A DNA stretch of 64,000 bases from Cornus controversa (lineage: Eukaryota > Streptophyta > Magnoliopsida > Cornales > Cornaceae): contig CM048846.1 of the NCBI GenBank assembly GCA_026545225.1, positions 38,761,501-38,825,500 on the forward strand, in the 5' to 3' direction. Below, piece after piece: positions 41,401 to 51,708 of the stretch. The notes under the pieces were generated by a model that saw nothing but the letters and a program-made list of their open reading frames with translations, made no database searches and was not told the origin of the DNA. The translations under genes and the position numbers were made by a program. Numbering within the stretch: position 1 is the first letter of the stretch; each line of letters starts with the position of its first letter.

Positions 41401-43850
41401 TAAAGTTTTTTCACACATTTAAAGAACTTTTATACATACGTAAAAGAAATACTTTTTTATGTTCTTTCTATCCAATTTTTTTTGGAACTTTTAGACTTAT
41501 TTGAAGGATTTATTTGCACAAAAAAATCATAAAAATATATATTCAAATTTTTTAATCTCATTTTTTTTCCACTTTTAACTCATTTAAAGTACTTTTCCAT
41601 ACATTTAAAAAATATATTTTCTTATGTTTTCTCTTTCTTATTTTTTATCAACTTTTTGCCTCATTTGAAAAATGTATTTGCAAAAGAAAATTTTAAAAAA
41701 TTATATTCACATTTTTTGACTCATTTATTCTCTTTTTCCACACATTTAAAATACTTTCTCACACTTAAAACAAAAACTTTTTAATTTTTTTTTTCCAAAT
41801 TTATGAACTTTTAGCCTTATTTGAAGGATGTATTATCACAAAAAAATCATAAAAATTAATATTAACTATTTTAGGCTCATATTTTCTCACCTTTCACACT
41901 TTTAAAGTATTTTTCACACATTTGAAGTTTTTTGACACATTTAAAGTACTTTTACACAAGATTAAAAAAAATAGTTTTTTATGTTTTTTTTCTAAATTTT
42001 TTAACTTTTACCCTTATTTGAAGAATGTATTATCACAAAAAAAAATCATAAAAATTAATATTCACTTTTTTAGGCTTATATTTCTCAACTTTCACACATT
42101 TAATGTACTTTTCACACATTTAAAGTTTTTCCACACATTTAAAGAACTTTTACACATACGTAAAACAAATTATTTTTTATGTTCTTTCCATCCAATTTTT
42201 TTTTGAACTTTTAGACTTATTTGAAGGACGTATTTGTTCAAATATAATCCTAAAAATTTATATTCACATTTCTTAGTCTCATTTTTTCTTACTTTCTACA
42301 CTTTTAAAATAATTTTCACACATTAAAAATACTTTTTCACACATTTAAAGTACTTTTTGACGCACTTAAAACAAAAACTATTTTATGTTTTCTCTGCCCA
42401 ATTTTTTTAAGAATTCTTAGCCTTATTTGAACGATGTACTTGAAAAAAAAAATCATAATAATATACATTCACATTTTTAATCACATTTTTCCCACTTTTC
42501 ACTCATTGAAAGTACTTTTACACACACTTAAAACAAAAACTTTTTAATATTTTGTTTTCCAAATTTATTAACTTTTAAACTTATTTGAAGGATGTATTAT
42601 TAGAAAAAAATCATAAAAATTAATATTAACTTTTTTTAGGCCTATATTTTCTCACCTTTTACACATTTAAAGAACTTTTATAGATACGTAAAACAAATAC
42701 TTTTTTCTGTTTTTTTTTCTAAAGTTTTTTTACACATTTAAAGAACTTTTATACATACGTAAAACAAATACTTTTTATGTTCTTTCTATCCAATTTTTTA
42801 TGGAAATTTTAGACTTATTTGGAAGACGTATTTGCACAAATAAAATCATAAAAATTTATACAAATACTATTTCATGTTTTTTCTGTCCAACTTTTGTAAG
42901 AATTCTTAGCCTTATTTGAAGGTTGTACTTGAACAAAAAAATCATAATAATATACATACACATTTTTAATCACATTTTTCCCACTTTTTACTCATTTAAA
43001 TTACTTTTACACACACTTAAAACAAAGAATTTTAATGTTTTTGTTTCAAATTTATTAACTTTTAGCTTTATTTGAAGGATGTATTATCACAAAAAAATCA
43101 TAAAAAATAATATTCACTTTTCTAGGCTTATATTTTCTCACATTTCACACATTTAAAGTTTTTTCACACATTTAAAGAACTTTTTCTAATAAGTAAAACA
43201 AATACTTTTTTTTGTTTTTTTTCTAATTTTTTTAACTTTTAGCCTTATTTGAAGATGTATTATATCAAAAAAAATAAAAAAAATTAATATTCACTTTTTT
43301 AGGTTTATATTTTCTCAACTTTCACACATTTAAAGTACTTTTCACACATTTAAAGTTTTTTCACACATTTAAAGAACTTTTACACATACGTAAAACAAAT
43401 ACCTTTTTATGTTCTTTCCATCCAATTTTTTTTTGAACTTTTAGACTTATTTGAAGGACCTATTTGCAAAAATAAAATCATAAAAATTTATATTCACATT
43501 TTTAGTCTCATTTTTCATTACTTTCTACACTTTAAAAAAAAATTTCACACATTTAAAATGCTTTTTCACACATTTAAAATACTTTTCGACACACTTAAAA
43601 CAAATACTATTTTATGTTTTTTCTGTCCAACTTTTGTAAGAATTCTTCGCCTTATTTGAAGGATGTACTTGAACAAAAAAATCATAATAATATATATTCA
43701 CATTTTTAATCACATTTTTTTCAGTTTTCACTCATTTAAAGTACTTTTACACACACTTAAAACAAAAAAAAAATTATGTTTATTTTCCAAAATTGTTAAC
43801 TTTTAGCCTTATTCGAAAAATGTATTATCACAAAAAAATCATAAAAATTA
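35401..43850. repeat. Satellite HOR of about 2.02 kb and its recent duplications
   Basis: TTATGCTTTTCTTTC occurs at 35871 and 37896 (2025). ACATACGCAAAACAAATTC occurs at 36411 and 38425 (2014). CTGTCCAACT occurs at 37381, 39414, 41109 and 43623 (2033, 1695, 2514). The first two copies read as nearly identical over long stretches. A tandem copy of about 446 bp lies at 39.77-40.69 kb. Positions 40.87-41.32 kb recur at 43.39-43.83 kb (offset 2514-2515), sharing the otherwise unseen words GGACCTATTTGCAAAAAT and ACAAATACCTTTTTATG. D monomers are absent between 33.4 and 44.8 kb. Confidence 0.8.
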
Positions 43851-45535
43851 ATATTCACTTTTCTAGGCTTATATTTTCTCACCTTTCACACATTTAATTT
43901 TTTTTTCACACATTTAAAGAACTTTTACTAATACATAAAACAAATACTTTTTTATTTTTTTTTTCTAATTTTTTTAACTTTTAGCCTTATTTGAAGGATG
44001 TATTATCACAAAAAAAGTCAAAAAAATTAATATTCACTTTTCTTAGTCTTATATTTTCTCAACTTTCACACATTTAAAGTACTTTTCTACACTTTTAAAA
44101 AAAAAATCACACATTTAAAATACTTTTTCAGACATTTAAAATACTTTTCGACACACTTAAAACAAATACTATTTTATGTTTTTTTTAGTCCAATTTTTGT
44201 AAGAATTCTAAACCTTATTTGAAGGATGTACTTGAACAAAAAAATCATAATAATATATATTCACATTTTTAATCACATTTTTCCCACTTTTCACTCATTT
44301 AAAGTACTTTTACACACTTAAAACAAAAACTTTTTAATATTTTTTTTCCAAATTTATTAACTTTTAGCCTTATTTGAAGGATGTATTGTTGGAAAAAAAT
44401 CATAAAAATTAATATTCACTTTTTTAGCATTATATTTTCTCACATTTCACACATTTAAAAACATTTACACATATGTAAAATAAATACTTTTTTATGTTTT
44501 TTTTTTCTAAATTTTTTAACTTTTAGCCTTATTTGAAAGATGTATTATCACAAAAAAATCATAAAAATTAATATTCACTTTTTTAGGCTTATATTTTTTC
44601 ACCTTTCACACATTTAAAATACTTTTCACACATTTAAAGAATTTTTATACAAACGTAAAACAAATACTTTTTTTGTTCTTTCTATCCAATTTTTTTTTGA
44701 ACTTTTAGACTTGTTTGAACGATTTATTTGCACAAAAAATTTTATAAAAATTTATATTCACATTTTTTGATTTAATTTTTTTTCACTTTTCACACATTTA
44801 ATGTAATTTTCCACACACTTAAAACAAATAATTTTTTATGTTTTTTCAAACCAATTCTTTTGGAACCTCTAAGCCTGATTTGAAAAATGTATTTGCACAA
44901 AAAAATCATAAAAATTTATATTCACAATTCTTAGTCTCATTTTTCCTCACTTTCCACACTTTTAAAGTATTTTACACACATTTACAGCGCTTTTCGACAC
45001 ACTTAAAACAAATACTTTTTTATGTTCTTTCTATCCAATTTTTTTTTGAAAGTCTTAGACTTGTTAGAAGGACACATTTGCGCAACAAAAATCATAAAAA
45101 TTTATATTCACATTTTTTTGTCTCATTTTTCCTTACTTTCTACACTTTTAAAATAATTTTCACACATTTAAAGTACATTTCCACACATTTAAAGTACTTT
45201 TCGACACACTTAAAACAAATACTATTTAATGTTTTCTCTATCCAATTTTGTAAGAATTCTTACCCTTATTTGAATGATGTACTTGAACAAAAAAATCATA
45301 ATAATAAATATTCACATTTTTAATCTCATTTTTCCCAGTTTTCACTCATTTAAAGTACTTTTACACACACTTAAAACAAAAAACAATTTATGTTTTTTTT
45401 TCCAAAATTGTTAACTTTTAGCCGTATTTGAAGGATGTATTATCACAAAAAAATCATAAAAATTAATATTCACTTTTTTAGGCTTATATTTTCTCACATT
45501 TCACACATTTAAAGTTTTTCACACATTTAAAGAAC
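43851..45535. repeat. Satellite block, C/A/B monomers with one D monomer
   Basis: This is a transition from the 2-kb HOR. A D monomer begins near 44840 (AACCTCTAAGCCTG at 44864) and is followed by A, B and C monomers. Because several successive monomers here have compatible lengths, one frame stays open across 44838-45323. Its predicted peptide is only a repeat translation (KNHKNLYS motifs), not a gene. The block ends at an abrupt join near 45535, where a C-type tail (TTTAAAGAACTTT) runs straight into ATATTCACAAATTTTAG of another monomer type. Confidence 0.8.
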
Positions 45536-48500
45536 TTTATATTCACAAATTTTAGTCTCATTTTTTCTCACTTTATGTACTTTTAAAATACTTTCCACAC
45601 ATTTAAAGTGCTTTTTCGCACAATTAAAACAAATATATTTTTATGTTATTTCTATCCAATTCCTTTTAGGAACTCTTAACCTTATTTGAAGGATGTATTT
45701 GTACAAAAAAATCACAAAAATATATATTCAAAATTTTTAATCTCATTTTTTCCCACTTTTAACTCATTTAAAGTACGTTTCCACACACTTAAAAAAATTA
45801 ATTTTTATGTTTTTTCTTTCTTATTTTTTATCATCTTTTAGCCTCATTTGAAAGATGTATTTGCACAAGAAAATTATAAAAAATTATATTCACATTTTTT
45901 AGACTCATTTATTGTCATTTTCCACAAATTTAAAATATTTTCTCACACTTAAAACAAATACTTTTCTATGTTTTTTTTGTTCAATTTTTTGATGAACTCT
46001 TAGCCTTATTTGAAGGATGTATTTGCACTAAATAATCATAAAAATATATATTCAAATTTTTTAATCACATTTTTTTCACTTTTCACACATTTAAAGTACT
46101 TTTCTACACACTTAAAACAAATACTTTTTAATGTTTTTTTTCTTATTTTTTTAGCAATTTTTAGCCTCATTTGAAATATTTATTTGCACAAAAAATTAGA
46201 AAATTTTATATTCACATTTTTTAGACTCATTTATTCTCAATTTTCACACTTCTAAAAAACCTTTAACACATTTAAAGTACTTTTGCACACTTAAAACAAA
46301 TACTTTATTATACTTTTGCAAGAAAAGAATTATGAAAATTTATAATTACATTTTTAGTCTCATTTTTCCTCACTTTCCACACAATTAAAATACTTTTCCA
46401 CACACTTAAAACAAAAACTTTTCTATGTTTTTTCTATCCAATTTTTTTGGAACTCTTAGACATATTTGAAAGATGAATTTGCACAAAAAAATTATAAAAA
46501 TTTATATTCACATTTTTTAGTCTCATTTTTCCTTACTTTCTACACTTTTAAAATAATTTTCACACATCTAAAGTACTTTTCGACACACTTAAAACAAATA
46601 CTATTTTATGTTTTTTCTGTCCAATTTTTGTAAGAATTTTTAGCCTTATTTGAAGGATATACTTGAACAAAAAAATCGTAATAATATATATTCACATTTT
46701 TTATCACATTTTTCCCACTTTTCACTCATTTAAAGTATTTTTACACACACTTAAAACAACAACTTTTTAATGTTTTTTTTCCAAATTTATTAACTTTTCG
46801 CCTTATTTGAAGGAGGTATTATCACAAAAGAATCATAAAAATTAATATTCACTATTTTAGGTTCATATTTTCTTACATTTCACACATTTAGAGTATTTTT
46901 CACACATTTAAAGTACTTTTACAAATACTTAAAGCAAATACATTTTTATGTTTTTTTTTTCTAAATTTTTTAACTTTTAGCCGTATTTGAAGGATGTATT
47001 ATCACAAAAAAAAATCATAAAAATTTATATTCACAATTTCAGGCTCATATTTTCTCACCTTTCACACAGCTAAAGTATTTTTCACACATTTAAAGTTTTT
47101 TCACACATTCAAAGTACTTTTACACATACTTAAAACAGATACTTCTTTATGTTTTAGTCTCATTTTTCCTTACTTTCTACACTTTTAAAATAATTTTCAC
47201 ACATTTAAAGTACTTTTTCACACATTTAACGTACTTTTCACACTTAAAACGAATACTATTTTATGTTTTTATGTCCAATTTTTGTAAGAATTCTTAGCCT
47301 TATTTGAAGGTTGTACTTGACCAAAAGAATCATGATAATATAAATTCACATTTTTTAATCACATTTTTTCCCACTTTTCACTAATTTAAAGTACTTTTAC
47401 ACACACTTAAGACAAATAATTTTTATATTTGTTTTTCCAAATTTTTTAAGTTTTAGCCTTATTTTAAGGATGTATTATCGCAAAAAAAATTTAAAAATTA
47501 ATATTCACTATTTTAGGCTCATATTTTCTCACCTTTCACACATTTAAAGTACTTTTACACATACTTAAAACAAATACTTTTTTTTATGTTCTTTCTATCC
47601 AATTTTTTTGGAACTCTTAGACCTATTTGAAAGATGTATTTGCGCAAAAAAAATCATAAAAATTTATATTCACATTTTTTGATCTCACTTTTCTCAATTT
47701 TCACACATTTAAAGTAATTTTCCACACATTTAAAACAAATAAGTTTTTATATTTTTTCTAACCAATTTTTTTAGAACCTCTTTTCCTTATTTGAAAAATG
47801 TATTTGCTCAAAAAAATCTTAAAAATTTATGTTCACAATTCTTAGTCTCATTTTTCCTCGCTTTTCACACTCTCAGTGTAATTACCGCATATTTAAAGTA
47901 CTTTTTCACACATTTAAAATAAATTCATTTTATATTTTTTCTCTCCAATCTTTTTTAAAACTCTTAGATTTATTTGAACGATGTATTTGCACAAAAAATA
48001 TCATAAAAATTTATATTCACATTTTTTAGTCTCATTTTTTCTCACTTTCAACACATTTAAATTATTTTTGCACAAACTTAAACTAAATAACATTTTATAT
48101 TTTTTCTATCCAATTTTTTTAGCAACTTTTAACCTTATTTGAAAGATGTATTTTCACAAAAACATCTTAAAAATTAATATACACATTTTCTCTCTCTTTC
48201 CACATTTTTAAAATATTTTTCACACATTTAAAGTACTTTTAGTACATTTAAAGTACTTTTACACACACTTAAAAGAAATAATTTTTTTATGTTTTTTCTA
48301 TACAATTTTTTTTGAAACTCTTAGACTTATTTGAAGGTTGTATTTGCACAAAAAAAAATCATAAAAGCTTATATTTACATTTTTTAGTCTCATTTTTTTC
48401 TCACTTTTCACACATTTAAAATAAATACTTTTTTATGTTATTTCTATCCAATTTTTTTTGGCAACTCTTAGCCTTATTTTAAGGATGTATTTGCACAAAA

Positions 48501-49185
48501 AAAATCATAAAAATTTATATTCACAAATTTTAGTCTCATTTTTCCTCAATTTACGTACTTTTAAAATACTTTCCACACATTTAAAGTGCTTTTTTCGCAC
48601 ACTTAAAACAAATATATTTTTATGTTATTTCTATCCAATTTTTTTAGGAACTCTTAACCTTATTTGAAGGATGTATTTGTACAAAAATTTTCATAAAAAT
48701 ATATATTCAAAATTTTTAATCTCATTTTTTTCCACTTTTAACTCATTTAAAGTACTTTTTCACACACTTAAAAAAACTATGTTTTATGTTTTCTCTTTCT
48801 TATTTTTTATCAACTTTTAGCCTCATTTGAAAGATGTATTTGCACAAGAAAATTATAAAAAATTATATTCACATTTTTTAGACTCATTTTTTCTCATTTT
48901 CCACACATTTAAAATACTTTCTCACACTTAAAACAAATACTTATTTATGTTTTTTTTGTCCAATTTTTTTATGAACTCTTTGCCTTATTTGAAGGATGTA
49001 TTTGCACAAAATAATCATAAAAATATATATTCAAAATTTTTAATCACATTTTTTCCAGTTTTCAGTCATTTAAAGTACTTTTCCACACACTTAAAACAAA
49101 TACTTTTTAATGTTTTTTTTTTCTTATTTTTTTAGCAACTTTTAGCCTCATTTGAAAGATTTATTTGTACAAAAAATATTAAAAG
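45536..49185. repeat. Satellite E/F block, copy ii, left of the LTR insertion
   Basis: This block repeats the E/F succession of 0.7-2.96 kb. The F-type word near 47866-47890 matches that near 950 (offset about 46.9 kb). It also matches 55.1-57.5 kb: AAATTCATTTTATA at about 47921 against 55376, and AGTACTTTTAGTA at 48232 against 55687, both at offset 7455. It includes junctions at about 46310 and 47155 where monomers were joined out of register. It ends with the 5-bp target duplication at the LTR insertion. Confidence 0.85.
49181..49185. repeat. Target-site duplication, left copy (AAAAG)
   Basis: AAAAG directly precedes the TG start of the insertion and is repeated directly after its CA end at 51704-51708. 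Uninterrupted satellite paralogues read TAAAAGTTTATATTC with a single AAAAG (2290-2294 and 57486-57490), so one copy is original and the other was made at insertion. Confidence 0.92.
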
Positions 49186-49200
49186 TGTGACCCGAGAATT

Positions 49201-49226
49201 GTCCCTAGAGGGGGGCGAATAGGGAC
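49201..49226 (+). other. Inverted repeat near the LTR 5' end
   Basis: GTCCCTA at 49201-49207 and TAGGGAC at 49220-49226 form a perfect 7-bp stem around a G-rich 12-base loop that contains six consecutive G. It lies 15 bases inside the LTR. From memory, a very similar CTAGAGGGGGG-GAATAGG string is common near ends of plant LTR elements. That is recall, not a search result. Confidence 0.7.
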
Positions 49227-49696
49227 TTTAAGCAAACAATGAAACTTTTTCGATTTAGAATATTTTGAGAAAAATTAGCTTTAAAGAAAATTTGTCAAAT
49301 ACTTGATGAACTTATGTATTCAACAAGTGGGATTGCAAATGCTCTATCTATTATGGACTTAAATGATCTAGTGGATACAACAAGTGTAAGTGTACATGTA
49401 AGTGCAACATATCATGCTTGTAGTTTATGGATATGTTGATTGTGCATTTGTTAAATACATGGTATGCAAATTGATTGAAAATAGATACTTAAATAACTAC
49501 TCAATCAATTAACAATTTAATTAAATCCACAACTCAACCAATGCACTCCAAGCATTCATCTCATCCTCCTCATATAAATTAAAACATATAAACTCATAGC
49601 ATTGATATATAAAAATATATAATTTAAATATATGAAATGCTATAAAATAAAGGAGTTTAAAGATAGAGAAATGCAAACATAGTACACCATGATTTT

Positions 49697-49730
49697 TACA
49701 TGGTTCGGCCCCTCTTGCCTACGTCCATGC
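49697..49730 (+). other. Motif common in plant LTRs (GGTTCGGCC ... CCTACGTCC)
   Basis: TGGTTCGGCC at 49701-49710 is followed by GCCTACGTCC at 49717-49726. I recall this pair of words as a recurrent conserved block in LTRs of many flowering plants, with unknown function. It supports a plant origin for the window. The identification rests on memory alone. Confidence 0.5.
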
Positions 49731-49810
49731 CTCAAGAGAACTTTTTGAGGTTTCCACTATAGAGCCTTCCTTAATGGTGGAAAGCAAACCGTACAATTGC
49801 CAAGTAAATT

Positions 49811-49948
49811 ACTTGGGCTTCCTTGCTCAATGACCTCTTTGCCAAGCTCATGGCTTGGGCTTCCTTGCTCAATGAACTCCTCACCAAGACTTCTTTGCCA
49901 AGCTCATGACTTGGGCTTCCTTGCCAAGTGCATCACTTGGTCTTCCTC
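49811..49948 (+). repeat. Three imperfect tandem repeats inside the LTR
   Basis: The word CTTGGGCTTCCTTGC starts at 49812, 49854 and 49910. The repeat units are about 42 and 56 bp, and the third is partial. They share GCCAAGCTCATG and CTCAATGA segments. Such short repeat arrays are common in the U3 part of plant LTRs and may carry enhancer sites, though nothing in the sequence proves that role. Confidence 0.85.
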
Positions 49949-50435
49949 TCAAAGGTAGATAAGAATTTGTGGAACAATTACAACAATATTCCTTAATGAA
50001 TAGATATTCCATACATGCTCAAATCCTAGAGTTATATATGAAGATCTCAAATGAAAAGCTCAACTCTAGATATGGAAGATGAATCACAATGAATGATGAG
50101 AAAGATGAGACTCAATAGTGATTCCTACAAGAGATATACTACCAAGTAAAATGCAAATATTTGTATTCAAGAATTTCTCAAGTTTATGCTCATGGGTAGG
50201 TTTCTCTCTAGCTCTCTCCTCCACTCTTCTTTACTCTTGGCTCTACATTGCACTATATCTCTCTCAATTTGTAAAATGCAGCTCAAATGAATTTATAATG
50301 TATTGGAAGAATAGTGGTGGCTACCATTGGATGAATGAAATGAAGATTTTAGCTCTAAGGTAGCATCTACCAATAATATATGATCATGAAGGATTATGGT
50401 AGTCTCTCTTACATATATAATGCATATACAAGGTG

Positions 50436-50443
50436 TATTTATA
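50436..50443 (+). promoter_or_regulatory. Candidate LTR TATA box (TATTTATA)
   Basis: TATTTATA follows GGTG and precedes GTGCAAG. It sits almost exactly in the middle of the LTR, about 1.25 kb from the start. A plausible transcript start would be 25-35 bp downstream, marking the U3/R boundary. A weaker alternative, ATATATAA, lies at 50413-50420. Confidence 0.5.
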
Positions 50444-50530
50444 GTGCAAGAATGAATTATGGCCGTTTGGAAGTGGTTGGGAAACATTAAGTGCAGAAAA
50501 CTAACCGTTGGAGTTGGAATCTCCAGGTTT

Positions 50531-50604
50531 CGATCGACTGATGAATTCATCGGTCGACTGAAAGTGGTGTTTCGGTTGACTGAAGCAATGCTTCGGTCGG
50601 CTGA
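50531..50604 (+). repeat. Four-copy CGGTCGACTGA motif array in the LTR
   Basis: Variants of CGGTCGACTGA start at 50531, 50551, 50573 and 50594 (spacings 20, 22, 21), about two helical turns apart. The first two flank the perfect palindrome GATGAATTCATC at 50540-50551 and form an imperfect larger palindrome. The array lies about 90-160 bp downstream of the TATA candidate, so it could fall in the 5' untranslated leader. Its function is unknown. Confidence 0.8.
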
Positions 50605-50702
50605 AACCTCCCCTATTTTGCACACCCTACTGGAATGAATTTTCAGAATCTATTCTCAGACTCAGCCAGTTTCTCCTACACAGTGCACTAATACACTGCA
50701 CA

Positions 50703-50750
50703 CTTAATTACATTGAAAATATTTACTTTAAGTTATTCAATGTAATTAAG
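50703..50750 (+). other. Perfect 15-bp hairpin in the LTR
   Basis: CTTAATTACATTGAA at 50703-50717 is the exact reverse complement of TTCAATGTAATTAAG at 50736-50750, with an 18-base loop between them. It is the strongest inverted repeat I found in the window. It lies about 260 bp after the TATA candidate and 24 bp before an AATAAA, a position that suggests an RNA structure near the R/U5 3'-end signal. That role is inference. Confidence 0.85.
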
Positions 50751-50773
50751 CAAAGTACCCCCCATTTGGATTC

Positions 50774-50779
50774 AATAAA
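50774..50779 (+). promoter_or_regulatory. Candidate polyadenylation signal (AATAAA) of the LTR
   Basis: AATAAA lies about 330 bp downstream of the TATA candidate and just after the 15-bp hairpin. The spacing fits an R region of roughly 300 bp. Plant signals are loose and the region is A-rich, so chance occurrence is possible. Confidence 0.35.
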
Positions 50780-51703
50780 AATAGTTTCAAAATCAAATTC
50801 TAAGTGAATCAAAATCTGATTTTTCAGTTTTAGTACAAAACGGATTTTCACAGCTTTGACATAAAGATTTATCGTGCAATATGAATGACTAAATTAAGTC
50901 ATTTGGGGCTGAAAAAAATTCATATGATCGTGATAAATCATGGGGTACAATTATCAGGACTTTTTATGTCAAGATTCATTAAAAAACTCATATTTACGTT
51001 TTTGCCCTTAGAATCCAACACTTAGCCAAATTTCTACGCTAAGTAGCCGAAACAGTAACTGTGCATGACACGGCTTTGATATAGTGATTCATTTGAGTTC
51101 AAAGCCTAAGTCAATCTATCTAAGAACCATAAATGATATTTCTAGTTCAAGTATAGGTTCTAGAATTTGTTTACTCAAGAATTGAATTTCTTCAAAACTA
51201 AACATAAGCTTGAATTAACTCAATCTCAACGAAGGCCTCCAAGATGATTCAATGAAGTTCATGGCCTAATTCTAAGTGTCCACTGAACCATGATATGATA
51301 TGAATGATATGCATTGGTCCTAAGGTCCACTAAGTCAATAGATGAGCTTTCAAAAGAAGTTACTTCATAAATAACTTTACATTAAATCTAGCACTCACCC
51401 AAGACTAGCCTACCCAAGTCTTTTGATCTTCAAATCTTTAAGCTTTTGGGTTCCTTCATCATATGGCATGGATTCACTTGAACTTCGCCATTGATCTTGA
51501 TTATTGATCTTTGAGTTCCATAATCATGTGGCTTCATGTATCTTCTTGTAATTTATTTTGAAGTTCAATGCCTTTAAGATACTTGAGATAATATGGTATT
51601 TTATAAACTGCACACTCAAGTAAACTTATTAAATCTACACTACAATAGGTTGTTATCATCAAAATCACCCAAGTAACATAGGGTTGAAACATTGAGGTCA
51701 ACA

Positions 51704-51708
51704 AAAAG
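51704..51708. repeat. Target-site duplication, right copy (AAAAG)
   Basis: AAAAG directly follows the CA end of the LTR and matches 49181-49185. The following TTTATATTCACATTTTTTAG continues the same satellite monomer that was interrupted on the left. Confidence 0.92.

Larger units (their letters stand above)
49186..51703 (+). mobile_element. Solo LTR of a plant LTR retrotransposon (2,518 bp)
   Basis: This is a single non-satellite insertion. It starts TGTGACC and ends GGTCAACA, near-inverted termini with the canonical TG...CA, and is flanked by identical 5-bp duplications. Base composition is far more balanced than in the array. It contains a TATA-like box, an AATAAA word, short tandem motifs and a strong hairpin. 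I see no second LTR, no primer-binding site, and no gag or pol coding, so it reads as a solo LTR left by recombination between the two LTRs. TATA and AATAAA both point to + orientation. The length is long for an LTR but within the plant range. Five-base duplications occur in both Copia and Gypsy, so I do not assign a superfamily. Both termini and both duplications look intact, which suggests a modest age. A non-autonomous whole element is the main alternative. Confidence 0.85.

Noticed and set aside
44838-45323. Longest open frame in the array (161 codons), with a similar one of 141 codons at 30609-31034
   Set aside because: The predicted peptide repeats KNHKNLYS- and FTHLKYF-like strings that come straight from the monomer. 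It stays open only because neighbouring monomers keep the frame. Sister monomers break it, and there is no recognisable domain or codon bias.
1-49180. CRISPR-like array (regular short repeats with spacers)
   Set aside because: The 20-bp sub-repeats are contiguous and their intervals are also repeats. There are no unique spacers and no cas genes, and the setting is a eukaryotic satellite.
1-49180. Polyadenylation, TATA and ARS-like words throughout the satellite
   Set aside because: AATAAA, TATAAA-like and TTTAT words are unavoidable in such AT-rich repeats and carry no positional support.
50118-50363. 81-codon plus-strand frame inside the LTR
   Set aside because: It lies upstream of the TATA candidate in the presumed U3 part, is low in complexity, and has no known motif.
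50293-50625. 110-codon frame on the minus strand inside the LTR
   Set aside because: It overlaps the candidate promoter and motif array of the LTR and has no similarity I recognise. A frame of this length is plausible by chance in 2.5 kb of balanced composition.
49186-51703. DNA transposon or MITE in place of an LTR
   Set aside because: Terminal inverted similarity covers only about seven bases, the ends are TG...CA and the duplication is 5 bp. These together with the TATA and AATAAA layout fit an LTR better.
49186-51703. A complete short element with its own two LTRs inside the 2.5 kb
   Set aside because: The first several hundred bases do not recur at the end, and no primer-binding site of the usual TGGTATCAGAGC type is visible.
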